This document shows, in pieces, positions 1 through 5,414 of a stretch of DNA of 10,584 bases. Positions within the stretch are counted from its first letter, which is position 1. Each line of letters starts with the position of its first letter. This DNA is from UBA967 sp044375555. Lineage in GTDB: Bacteria; Verrucomicrobiota; Verrucomicrobiia; Chthoniobacterales; Terrimicrobiaceae. The translations under genes were made by a program, and so were the position numbers. Below the pieces are notes generated by a model. It was not told the origin of the DNA. It ran no database searches and worked only from the letters and a program-made list of their open reading frames with translations. The DNA lies in NCBI GenBank assembly GCA_044375555.1, contig JBILML010000049.1, positions 1 to 10,584 of the forward strand. Direction: 5' to 3'.

Positions 1-1
1 A

Positions 2-112
2 CGCCTGCGCGAACGCGGCAAACCCTACAAATGCGCCATCGTCGCCGCCATGCGAAAACTCCTAATTCACATCCAATCCCTCATCAAAAATCCAAAACTT
101 TCCACTTGCTGA
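2..112 (+). CDS. IS110-family transposase, C-terminal fragment (runs off the window)
   Basis: The frame opening at base 2 encodes 36 residues, starting RLRERGKPYKCAIVAAMRKL, and ends at a TGA. A basic (R/K)xRGKPxKxAxVAxMRKLL stretch close to the C-terminus is typical of the Transposase_20 domain of IS110/IS116/IS902 elements, which are RuvC-like DEDD recombinases guided by a bridge RNA. Only this tail is visible; the catalytic N-terminal domain lies outside the window. Whether the element is intact or a remnant cannot be told. Its position at the very edge fits an assembly that broke inside a multicopy insertion sequence. Confidence 0.8.
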   Translation, partial: RLRERGKPYKCAIVAAMRKLLIHIQSLIKNPKLSTC

Positions 113-231
113 AAACCACAGTTGCTTTGTGACTTGGTGAGAACCACCCAGCCCTGTTTTGAATCACAGATTTTGCGATTGCCTAATCTCACGCGATCTC
201 ACATGATCTCACATCTTTTTATTGCTGATTG
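113..231. other. Spacer between IS110 tail and first Fic gene
   Basis: This spacer should hold the right end of the IS110 element and the promoter region of the first Fic gene. Two near-identical decamers, TGAAAACCAC (110-119, overlapping the transposase stop) and TGAGAACCAC (138-147), lie 28 bp apart and may belong to the insertion-sequence end. The exact element border cannot be placed, because IS110 elements usually lack clear terminal inverted repeats and target duplications. No confident -10/-35 pair is seen. Confidence 0.4.
186..212. promoter_or_regulatory. Three ATCTCAC repeats at 10-bp spacing (candidate operator)
   Basis: The heptamer ATCTCAC occurs at 186-192, 196-202 and 206-212, each copy starting exactly 10 bp after the last. 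It lies 20-46 bp upstream of the ATG of the first Fic gene. Copies spaced by about one helical turn put the same bases on one face of the DNA, as expected for cooperative binding of a regulator. The Fic protein itself has a winged helix and could be the binder, but that is inference. Confidence 0.45.
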
Positions 232-1332
232 ATGTTAGATTTTCGAAAAAGTCGGATGAGTCGGAGGCTGGAGCTGGGCGCGAGTCTGGCCGAGCGGGTT
301 TACGCCATGATCGCAGAGATCGATGGCGTGAAGACTGGTTGGAGGCTCGCCGGTCGGCTGCCAAATCGCACTTTGGAACGCTTGGTTCGTTCGGTGATCG
401 TGACTTCGACGGGTGCTTCAAACCGTATTGAGGGAAACCAGTTGAGCGATGCGGAAGTGGAGGCGTTATATAGCCAACTGCGCATCAAAAAATTCCGCAC
501 TCGTGACCAACAGGAGGTGGCCGGTTATTTGGAGGTGCTGGAGTCTGTTTTTCAGAACCACCGGGAAATGAGCGTGGGCGAGTCTTTGATTTTGCAACTG
601 CATCGGGACATGTTGCGCCACAGCGAGAAGGATGAACGGCATGCCGGCACTTACAAGTTTGGACCGAATCGCGTGGAGGCCAAGGATGCCAAAGGCCAAG
701 TCGTGGGAATCATCTTTGATCCTACGCCGCCGCATTTGGTTCCCAAGGAAATGCAGGAACTCGTGGAGTGGTATGGGTGGGCCAGCGAAGAGAAATTTCG
801 TCACCCGTTGATCCTTGCGGCCAATTTTCTTTTTGAGTATCTGGCCATCCATCCCTTTCAAGATGGCAATGGACGCACAAGTCGTTTGTTGGCCAATCTC
901 ATCCTGCTTCGGGAGGGCTATGAATTCACGGAAGTTGTGTCCCACGAAAAATGCATCGAAGCGCGCAAGGCGGATTATTATCTGGCTTTGAACAGGACAC
1001 AGCGAAGTTGGAAAACCGCGAGCGAGGATCTCTCGGAGTGGCTGGTTTTTTTTCTGGAAATCGTCCGCGAGCAGGCGAGAGGAGCGATTCGAATCCTTGC
1101 CGATGATGGATCAGAAAACTTGCTCTCCGAGAAGCAATGGGAACTCTGGAACTGGGCTCGCGCCACAGGGGACTTCAGCCGCAAGACGGCCGTGGAATCA
1201 CTCCGCATGCCGCCACGAACGGTCGAAAGCATCATCAAAAAGCTCCTCGCCCTCAAAAAAATCGAGCGACTCGGAGAAGGAAGGGCCAGTCGATACCGCG
1301 TCAAAGACGCAACGAATATCGGAAGCAAGTGA
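232..1332 (+). CDS. Fic-domain protein with C-terminal winged helix (putative AMP-transferase)
   Basis: This 366-residue protein is a Fic (filamentation induced by cAMP) family enzyme. Such enzymes usually move AMP from ATP to a hydroxyl side chain of a target protein. The active-site loop HPFQDGNGR is complete at residues 207-215, with catalytic His207. An inhibitory motif SNRIEG lies at residues 63-68, upstream of the Fic core; its Glu67 should block ATP, placing the protein among self-inhibited class II Fic enzymes. The C-terminal part, about residues 295-358, looks like a winged helix and suggests DNA binding or autoregulation, as in COG3177 proteins. The start is uncertain: ATG 232 is preferred over TTG 229, ATG 256 is possible, and none has a clear ribosome site. 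A small ORF follows 7 bp after the stop, suggesting co-transcription. The target protein cannot be inferred. Confidence 0.9.
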   Translation: MLDFRKSRMSRRLELGASLAERVYAMIAEIDGVKTGWRLAGRLPNRTLERLVRSVIVTSTGASNRIEGNQLSDAEVEALYSQLRIKKFRTRDQQEVAGYLEVLESVFQNHREMSVGESLILQLHRDMLRHSEKDERHAGTYKFGPNRVEAKDAKGQVVGIIFDPTPPHLVPKEMQELVEWYGWASEEKFRHPLILAANFLFEYLAIHPFQDGNGRTSRLLANLILLREGYEFTEVVSHEKCIEARKADYYLALNRTQRSWKTASEDLSEWLVFFLEIVREQARGAIRILADDGSENLLSEKQWELWNWARATGDFSRKTAVESLRMPPRTVESIIKKLLALKKIERLGEGRASRYRVKDATNIGSK

Positions 1333-1339
1333 GCACAGC

Positions 1340-1546
1340 ATGATCGATGTGGAAACCCGCCTCGACAACCTCGGCCTCGGCCAGGAAGTCGCCAAAGCCA
1401 CCGGCGGCCGCATGAAACTCGACCGCAGCACCGAAAACCTCCTCGCCTTCAACGCCAACGGATCGAAATCCGTTCCGGATTCCGCTACGGGAGCCGCCCA
1501 AGGCGACGCCCAAGCAGAGAACAAACCATGGTGGAAGGTGTGGTAG
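1340..1546 (+). CDS. Small unrecognised protein downstream of Fic gene (module copy 1)
   Basis: This 68-residue ORF begins MIDVETRLDNLGLGQEV and ends in a Trp-rich tail (KPWWKVW). I do not recognise the family. It starts 7 bp after the first Fic stop codon on the same strand. A second copy of its central part lies behind the second Fic gene, with the reading frame kept and several differences silent, which supports real coding. It is hydrophilic, with no signal peptide or membrane segment. It is in the size range of class I Fic antitoxins, but it lacks their (S/T)xxxE(G/N) motif and the adjacent Fic protein already carries its own. It could instead be the detached C-terminal end of a longer protein. 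Confidence 0.55.
   Translation: MIDVETRLDNLGLGQEVAKATGGRMKLDRSTENLLAFNANGSKSVPDSATGAAQGDAQAENKPWWKVW
1361..1510 (+). repeat. Duplicated 150-bp module, copy 1
   Basis: Aligned by eye to 2890-3039, this stretch differs at 9 of 150 positions with no gap, so identity is about 94%. Four differences are silent third-position changes. Homology fades upstream of about 1355 and downstream of 1510, where the two tails differ. Within it CGGAT (1459-1463), ATCCG (1468-1472) and CGGAT (1476-1480) can form alternative small hairpins. Confidence 0.85.
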
Positions 1547-1591
1547 ATGGAGTTTTAAGTTTTAAGAATTAAGTTTGTAAGTTTTTAAGCA

Positions 1592-1691
1592 GGAAAGTCT
1601 ATTTTTGGGTTGATTATCAACCAGTCTCGCTCGTCGTTTTTCAATCTTGCTGCTTGGCAATCAGGTTTTATTTTTGGGAAAATAGATTTCC
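1592..1691. repeat. Imperfect inverted repeat enclosing the spacer before the second Fic gene
   Basis: The stretch starting GGAAAGTCTATTTT at 1592-1605 matches the reverse complement of AAAATAGATTTCC at 1679-1691, except for one extra base. The two arms enclose about 100 AT-rich bases that contain a palindrome. This could be a small non-autonomous mobile remnant or a regulatory structure. AT-rich arms of this length can also arise by chance. The rest of the spacer (1547-1729) has no ORF I would call a gene. Confidence 0.3.
1608..1622. promoter_or_regulatory. Palindrome GGTTGATTATCAACC (candidate operator)
   Basis: Two perfect 7-bp arms, GGTTGAT and ATCAACC, flank a single T. The centre lies about 115 bp upstream of the second Fic start. 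Symmetry of this size fits a dimeric regulator such as a winged-helix protein. No binding protein is identified. Confidence 0.4.
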
Positions 1692-1729
1692 TTTAATAGC
1701 GGGATTTCTTATTCAAGGATTTCAACCAA

Positions 1730-2944
1730 ATGAATCGCGAAGGAATTGGCACCTATAGAACATCCACGGCGGGCGGGGAATCTGTTCGTGCTTATGTGCC
1801 TGCGCCCCTGCCGCCTGTGCCTCCGCTGGATTTGACGGGATCGCGGGCGGTCTTGCTGGAGCGCGCCACGCAGGCGCTTGGGCAACTCGATGGCGTGGCC
1901 TCGTTGCTTCCGGACAAGCGGCTTTTTCTCTATGCCTATGTGCGGCGGGAGGCGGTTCTGTCCTCGCAGATCGAGGGCACGCCCTCGTCGCTGTCCGATC
2001 TCTTGCTCTACGAAATCGATCAAGCGCCCGGGGTCCCGCTGGATGATGTCGCCGAGGTCTCGAACTACATCGCAGCGCTGGAGCATGGGGTCGAACGCTT
2101 GAGGAGTGGATTTCCGCTTTGCAACCGCCTCCTGCGCGAGATGCACGCGAAGCTCATGTCGGGAGCACGTGGCGGGGATAAAGAGCCTGGAAATTTCCGC
2201 CGCTCGCAAAACTGGATCGGCGGCACGCGACAGGGGAACGCGCGGTTCGTGCCCTCCCCACCCGAGGAGGTAGAAGCCTGCATGGGGGCGCTCGAGGTTT
2301 TCCTGAACGAAAGCCAAAGTCTCCCAGTGCTCCTGAAAGCGGCTCTGGCCCATGTGCAGTTCGAGACCATCCACCCCTTTCTCGACGGCAACGGCCGCCT
2401 TGGCCGACTCCTTATCACGCTCATCATCCAGCATGGCGGCTTGCTCTCCGAGCCGTTGCTCTACCTGAGCCTGCATTTCAAGAGCCACAGGCCTCTTTAC
2501 TATGAACTTCTCGACCGTGTGCGATCGCATGGCGACTGGGAAGCGTGGGTGGACTTTTTCCTCGAAGGCGTCCATGAGACAGCCAAGGGTGCCGTCCAAA
2601 CAGCCAACAATCTTGCCGCTCTCTTTGAAAAAGACCTCCGCTTGTTGAACGAAACCGGCAGGGCTGGAAAGGCCAGCCTCCGAGCGGCATTCGAAGCCCT
2701 GCGCGAGCGCCCGATCCTGAACCTCGCCGAATTATCCAAAGCCTCCGCGCTGAGTTTCCCCACTGCCTCGAAAGCGATCGAAAAACTCGCCGCTCTCGGC
2801 ATCGCCCGCGAACTCACCGGCCAGCGTCGCAACCGCCTTTTCGCCTACTCTGCTTACCTCGATCTCCTCACGCCGGAAGACCAACCCGACTCGACAATAT
2901 GGGCCTCGGCCAGGAAATCACCAAAGCCACCGGCGGCCGCGTGA
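1730..2944 (+). CDS. Fic_N/Fic/winged-helix protein (putative AMP-transferase)
   Basis: This 404-residue protein has the three-part layout of SoFic-like Fic proteins. A Fic_N domain covers about residues 20-100 and begins YVPAPLPPVPPLDL. The inhibitory motif SSQIEG is at 78-83, with Glu82. The catalytic loop HPFLDGNGR is at 215-223, with His215. A winged helix spans about 312-380 and ends at RRNRLFAYSAYLDLL, where such proteins normally finish. The remaining 20 or so residues read, out of frame, into the duplicated module, so the native stop seems to have been lost and the present stop (2942-2944) is inside the repeat. AAGGA at 1715-1719, ten bases before the ATG, is a plausible ribosome site. 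All key residues are present, so activity and self-inhibition are expected. The substrate is unknown. Confidence 0.92.
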   Translation: MNREGIGTYRTSTAGGESVRAYVPAPLPPVPPLDLTGSRAVLLERATQALGQLDGVASLLPDKRLFLYAYVRREAVLSSQIEGTPSSLSDLLLYEIDQAPGVPLDDVAEVSNYIAALEHGVERLRSGFPLCNRLLREMHAKLMSGARGGDKEPGNFRRSQNWIGGTRQGNARFVPSPPEEVEACMGALEVFLNESQSLPVLLKAALAHVQFETIHPFLDGNGRLGRLLITLIIQHGGLLSEPLLYLSLHFKSHRPLYYELLDRVRSHGDWEAWVDFFLEGVHETAKGAVQTANNLAALFEKDLRLLNETGRAGKASLRAAFEALRERPILNLAELSKASALSFPTASKAIEKLAALGIARELTGQRRNRLFAYSAYLDLLTPEDQPDSTIWASARKSPKPPAAA

Positions 2945-3039
2945 AACTCGACCGCAGCACCGAAAACCTCCTCGCCTTCAACGCCAATGGATCGAAATCC
3001 GTTCCGGATTCCGCTACGGGAGCCGCGCAAGGCGATGCC
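2890..3039 (+). repeat. Duplicated 150-bp module, copy 2
   Basis: This is the partner of 1361-1510, with 141 of 150 positions identical. It begins inside the 3' end of the second Fic gene, and that Fic frame terminates within it. The extra 5' codons found in copy 1 (MIDVE) have no counterpart here. Confidence 0.85.
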
Positions 3040-3078
3040 AAGCCTGCCGAAGAGAAGCGGGATCAATTCAGGGATTGA
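2899..3078 (+). CDS. Small unrecognised protein overlapping the end of the second Fic gene (module copy 2)
   Basis: From ATG 2899 this frame encodes 59 residues, beginning MGLGQEITKATGGRVKLDRS, and ends at TGA 3076-3078. It matches residues 11 to about 57 of the ORF at 1340, then diverges to a charged tail (EEKRDQFRD) in place of KPWWKVW. It overlaps the second Fic gene by 46 bp in another frame, so translation would need coupling or internal initiation. The frame and silent differences are kept between the copies, which argues that the sequence was selected as protein. This copy may still be a 5'-truncated remnant, because the start used by copy 1 is missing. Function is unknown. Confidence 0.4.
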   Translation: MGLGQEITKATGGRVKLDRSTENLLAFNANGSKSVPDSATGAAQGDAKPAEEKRDQFRD

Positions 3079-3144
3079 TGCAGGCCTGCTTGAAGCAATA
3101 CCACCAGTTGCGCCTCTCGTGATTTCGTGTAACACTGACTCGCG

Positions 3145-3384
3145 ATGAATGTGACCGTATCACTAGAAGAGGAGTTGTGCAGATTGGCCCGCCACCGGGC
3201 TGTGGATGAGGGGAAATCTCTTTCGAGTTGGTTGGCTGGCGTGATTCGGAGAGAAGTGGGAAAAACGCCTACTGAGAAGTCGCCCAGTCTTTTGGAAATG
3301 CTCCGCGACGATGCTGCCGGGAATGTGCCGCTGGAATTTCCTCCAATGGAAGACCAATTAACACCTGCCAATCTCGATGCCTGA
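3145..3384 (+). CDS. vapB: VapB-type antitoxin, ribbon-helix-helix-like
   Basis: This 79-residue protein opens with MNVTVSLEEELCRLARHRAV, a short beta strand followed by helices, as in ribbon-helix-helix (Arc/MetJ/CopG-like) antitoxins. Residues 1 to about 45 would form the DNA-binding dimer. The acidic, Pro-rich C-terminus (about 50-79) would bind and block the toxin. The stop overlaps the next start by 8 bp, a usual toxin-antitoxin layout that couples translation. Such pairs normally repress their own promoter. Upstream candidates are the 10-bp palindrome GCAGGCCTGC (3080-3089) and the small repeat GTGT-A-ACAC (3127-3135). No strong ribosome site is visible. The call leans on the partner as much as on the sequence. 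Confidence 0.8.
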   Translation: MNVTVSLEEELCRLARHRAVDEGKSLSSWLAGVIRREVGKTPTEKSPSLLEMLRDDAAGNVPLEFPPMEDQLTPANLDA

Positions 3385-3799
3385 TTTTTTGCTCGATACG
3401 AATGTCGTCTCGGAGCTTCGCAGGGGCGCCAAGTGCGATACGGGAGTTGCTGCTTGGCAGGCCAATCAAGCTCTCGACTCATGCCACCTGAGCGTTGTTT
3501 CGCTCATGGAAATCCGTCTCGGAATTGAATTGGCCCGCCGTCGCGATCCGCAGCAAGCCAAGGTCCTTCAGCGCTGGTATCATTCCAAAGTTCGCGCGGC
3601 ATTTTTCTCGCGCACGCTGACCATCACGCCAGAGATAGCGGAGAAATGCGCGGAACTCCATGCCCTGCGCCCACGCCCTTTTCGCGACTCACTGATTTTG
3701 GCGACGGCGCTGGTTCACAACCTCGTGGTGGTGACTCGAAACACGAAGGATTTTATCGACTCACCCGCCCATGTTCTGAATCCATGGACTCCAGAATAA
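3377..3799 (+). CDS. vapC: VapC-type PIN-domain toxin (ribonuclease)
   Basis: This 140-residue protein has the full PIN-domain acidic set: Asp7 in FLLDTNVVSE, Glu45 in SLMEIRLGI, Asp104 in FRDSLILATA and Asp125 in TRNTKDF. PIN domains of this kind hold Mg2+ or Mn2+ and cut RNA, often tRNA or rRNA, and free VapC stops translation. The length is normal for the family, and the sequence resembles the FitB-like branch. The ATG overlaps the antitoxin stop. A lipoprotein gene begins one base after the stop, so it may be read from the same transcript. Nothing suggests decay. The RNA target cannot be judged from sequence. Confidence 0.92.
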   Translation: MPDFLLDTNVVSELRRGAKCDTGVAAWQANQALDSCHLSVVSLMEIRLGIELARRRDPQQAKVLQRWYHSKVRAAFFSRTLTITPEIAEKCAELHALRPRPFRDSLILATALVHNLVVVTRNTKDFIDSPAHVLNPWTPE

Positions 3800-3800
3800 A

Positions 3801-4127
3801 ATGAAAACCTCCCTCATGAACCAAACCCTCCTCGCGCTCCTCGCCGCATTCCTTCTCGCATCCTGCGCGCCGCAGCGGGAGTTTGTGAGGTTCGGCGACG
3901 CGGGAACTTTCCATCCCGGCCCGCGCCATGGCTCCGGGAGTGGCTCGGGCGGCTCCGATGAGGAATACGATTCCTACGAACTCATCGACCACGGCGCGCC
4001 GAACCATGGCGTCCCAGCGATGTATTCCGGCCAGCCATCCTATCAAGGTGGTGGCTATCCCGCAGCGGTCCCCACTTACGACCCCTATGGCAACCCCCAG
4101 ACGATCATCGTGCCGAATCCGTGGTGA
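3801..4127 (+). CDS. Small predicted lipoprotein
   Basis: This 108-residue protein has a type II signal peptide: a short basic start, a hydrophobic run (LLALLAAFLLAS) and the lipobox L19-A-S-C22. The Cys should be lipidated and the protein held in a membrane facing the periplasm. Mature sequence is rich in Gly, Ser, Pro and Tyr, and ends DPYGNPQTIIVPNPW. No family is recognised. A second in-frame Met at residue 6 (ATG 3816) could also be the start. The gene begins one base after the vapC stop and its last 23 bp overlap the convergent Fic gene. Functional linkage to the toxin-antitoxin pair is not implied by the protein itself. Confidence 0.75.
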   Translation: MKTSLMNQTLLALLAAFLLASCAPQREFVRFGDAGTFHPGPRHGSGSGSGGSDEEYDSYELIDHGAPNHGVPAMYSGQPSYQGGGYPAAVPTYDPYGNPQTIIVPNPW

Positions 4128-5229
4128 GATTTTCCTTCAACAAATAAGCCGTGCTTCGGCCTCCAGCCTCGTCTTTTTCGAGCAGTCCCGAGTCGAGGAG
4201 TTGCTTGATGTCACGCAGAGCTGTGTCAGCCGAGCATTTGGCGATCTTGGCATATTTGGAGGAAGTGAGTTTCCCTGAAAATCCCTCGATGAGCAGGTCG
4301 ATCACTTTGGATTGCCGAGCGTTCAGCTCATGGTGGCGCAGGCGGTCCCGGAACCTGGCGCGGCGGAGAGCGGATGCGATGTTCTTTTCGGCGTCGTCAA
4401 GCGCCCGGCCAAGGCAACCGAGAAACCACTCCAGCCATTCCGTGATGTCGAGGCCGCCTTTCTGGCATCGCTCCAACACGGTATAATAATCCCGACGCTC
4501 GCCTTCGATCCGGCTCGACATGTTGTAGTAGCGCTCAGGGAATCCATCCGCTTGTGCCAGGGCCATCTCGGCAATAGCTCGGGCGATGCGGCCATTTCCA
4601 TCCTCGAAAGGATGGATGGTGACAAACCAGAAATGCGCAATGCCGGCACGGATCACAGGCTCCTCAGCAAGCCCGCGAAACCACTCCAAAAACGCATCCA
4701 TCTCACCCTGCAAGCGCTCTGCGGAGGGTGCCTCAAAGTGAATGCGCTCCTTGCCAATCGGACCTGAAACGACCTGCATGGGGCCGGACTCCTGCGTTCG
4801 CCAGCGACCTACGCCGATTTTTCTCATGCCGCTGCGGCCCGAAGGAAAAAGGCAGGCGTGCCAGCCAAAAAGCCTCTCGCGTGTCAGCGCGCTCGCAAAT
4901 CCTCGCGTGGCATCCAGCATCATCTCGACAACGCCCTCCACATCCCGATTGGCCAGCGTCACGCCGCCGGTATCCATTCCAAGCCGACGCGCGATCGACG
5001 AGCGCACTTCGTCCACATCGAGGAAATTCCCCTCGATGGCGTTGGATTTGATGATCTCGGCGGTGAGGTTCGAGAGAGAGGCTTCCGCGCGTTGTTGAAA
5101 ACCAAGTCCCGCCATTTTGCCGATCAACCGGCCCTGCCGATTCCGCACTTCCGCTACCAGTGGAAGCAATTTTGCTTCGTCATAACGGAAGCGAGGCCAC
5201 TCAGGGCAATCATGGATATATTTTCTCAT
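4105..5229 (-). CDS. DUF4172/Fic/winged-helix protein (putative AMP-transferase)
   Basis: This 374-residue protein is the third Fic enzyme and belongs to another subfamily. Residues 1 to about 60 match the DUF4172 pattern (pEWPrFryD, RQGRLIGKMAGLG) that precedes Fic in this group. The inhibitory motif SNAIEG is at 62-67, with Glu66. The catalytic loop HPFEDGNGR is at 206-214, with His206. The C-terminal 70 residues (ARQSKVIDLL onward) look like a winged helix. All residues needed for AMP transfer and self-inhibition are present. It is transcribed against its neighbours and shares its upstream region with the divergent ATPase gene. A perfect 10-bp inverted repeat lies just upstream of the ATG. 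Its 3' end overlaps the lipoprotein gene by 23 bp. Confidence 0.92.
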   Translation of the reverse strand: MRKYIHDCPEWPRFRYDEAKLLPLVAEVRNRQGRLIGKMAGLGFQQRAEASLSNLTAEIIKSNAIEGNFLDVDEVRSSIARRLGMDTGGVTLANRDVEGVVEMMLDATRGFASALTRERLFGWHACLFPSGRSGMRKIGVGRWRTQESGPMQVVSGPIGKERIHFEAPSAERLQGEMDAFLEWFRGLAEEPVIRAGIAHFWFVTIHPFEDGNGRIARAIAEMALAQADGFPERYYNMSSRIEGERRDYYTVLERCQKGGLDITEWLEWFLGCLGRALDDAEKNIASALRRARFRDRLRHHELNARQSKVIDLLIEGFSGKLTSSKYAKIAKCSADTALRDIKQLLDSGLLEKDEAGGRSTAYLLKENLTTDSAR

Positions 5230-5241
5230 TCAACGCAAATC

Positions 5242-5270
5242 TGCGGCGAATATGCTTTCGATTCGCCGCA
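5242..5270. promoter_or_regulatory. Perfect 10-bp inverted repeat upstream of the third Fic gene
   Basis: TGCGGCGAAT (5242-5251) and ATTCGCCGCA (5261-5270) are exact inverted copies around a 9-nt spacer. The repeat ends 12 bp before the minus-strand ATG (5229). It could be an operator for a dimeric repressor, or an RNA hairpin in the leader that hides the ribosome site. There is no T run after it on either strand, so a terminator is unlikely. Confidence 0.6.
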
Positions 5271-5335
5271 AGGTCAAGCCCGTGCCGCTGGCAACCAAGG
5301 ACTCGCGCAACGAGACTTTGCATCCATGGATTTTT

Positions 5336-5412
5336 TAAAATATCAAGTGCACCGACCAATATTACCCGCTAAAATATCACTTTCAGAGATAAAATAACCT
5401 GCTAAAATAGCA
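5336..5412. repeat. Four TAAAATA elements before the ATPase gene
   Basis: TAAAATA starts at 5336, 5370, 5390 and 5403. The first two extend to the identical decamer TAAAATATCA. The last three share a wider pattern, G(C/A)TAAAATA(T/A/G)C. They sit in the 185-bp divergent region between the third Fic gene and the ATPase. They may be regulator sites or overlapping -10-like elements. Confidence 0.5.
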
Positions 5413-5413
5413 G
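5399..5413. promoter_or_regulatory. Palindrome CTGCTAAAATAGCAG one base before the ATPase start
   Basis: Perfect 6-bp arms flank AAA. The site ends at 5413 and the ATG is at 5415-5417, so it takes the place where a ribosome site would lie. There is no Shine-Dalgarno sequence. A protein bound here would block transcription or translation start directly. Confidence 0.55.
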
Positions 5414-5414
5414 A

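Noticed and set aside
1097..1339. 5' extension of the small ORF at 1340 back into the first Fic gene
   Set aside because: This part overlaps the Fic winged-helix coding in another frame and is not present in the second module copy, so only ATG 1340 onward is called.
1340..1546. Small ORF as a class I Fic antitoxin (VbhA-like)
   Set aside because: It has no (S/T)xxxE(G/N) motif, and the neighbouring Fic protein carries its own inhibitory helix.
1709..2599. Long minus-strand ORF (296 residues) opposite the second Fic gene
   Set aside because: It lies fully antisense to a gene with clear Fic motifs and its translation has no recognisable domain; GC-rich codon use explains the open frame.
232..5229. 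Integron-like cassette array
   Set aside because: No integrase is seen, gene orientation is mixed, and no attC-type site with paired core sequences was found between the genes.
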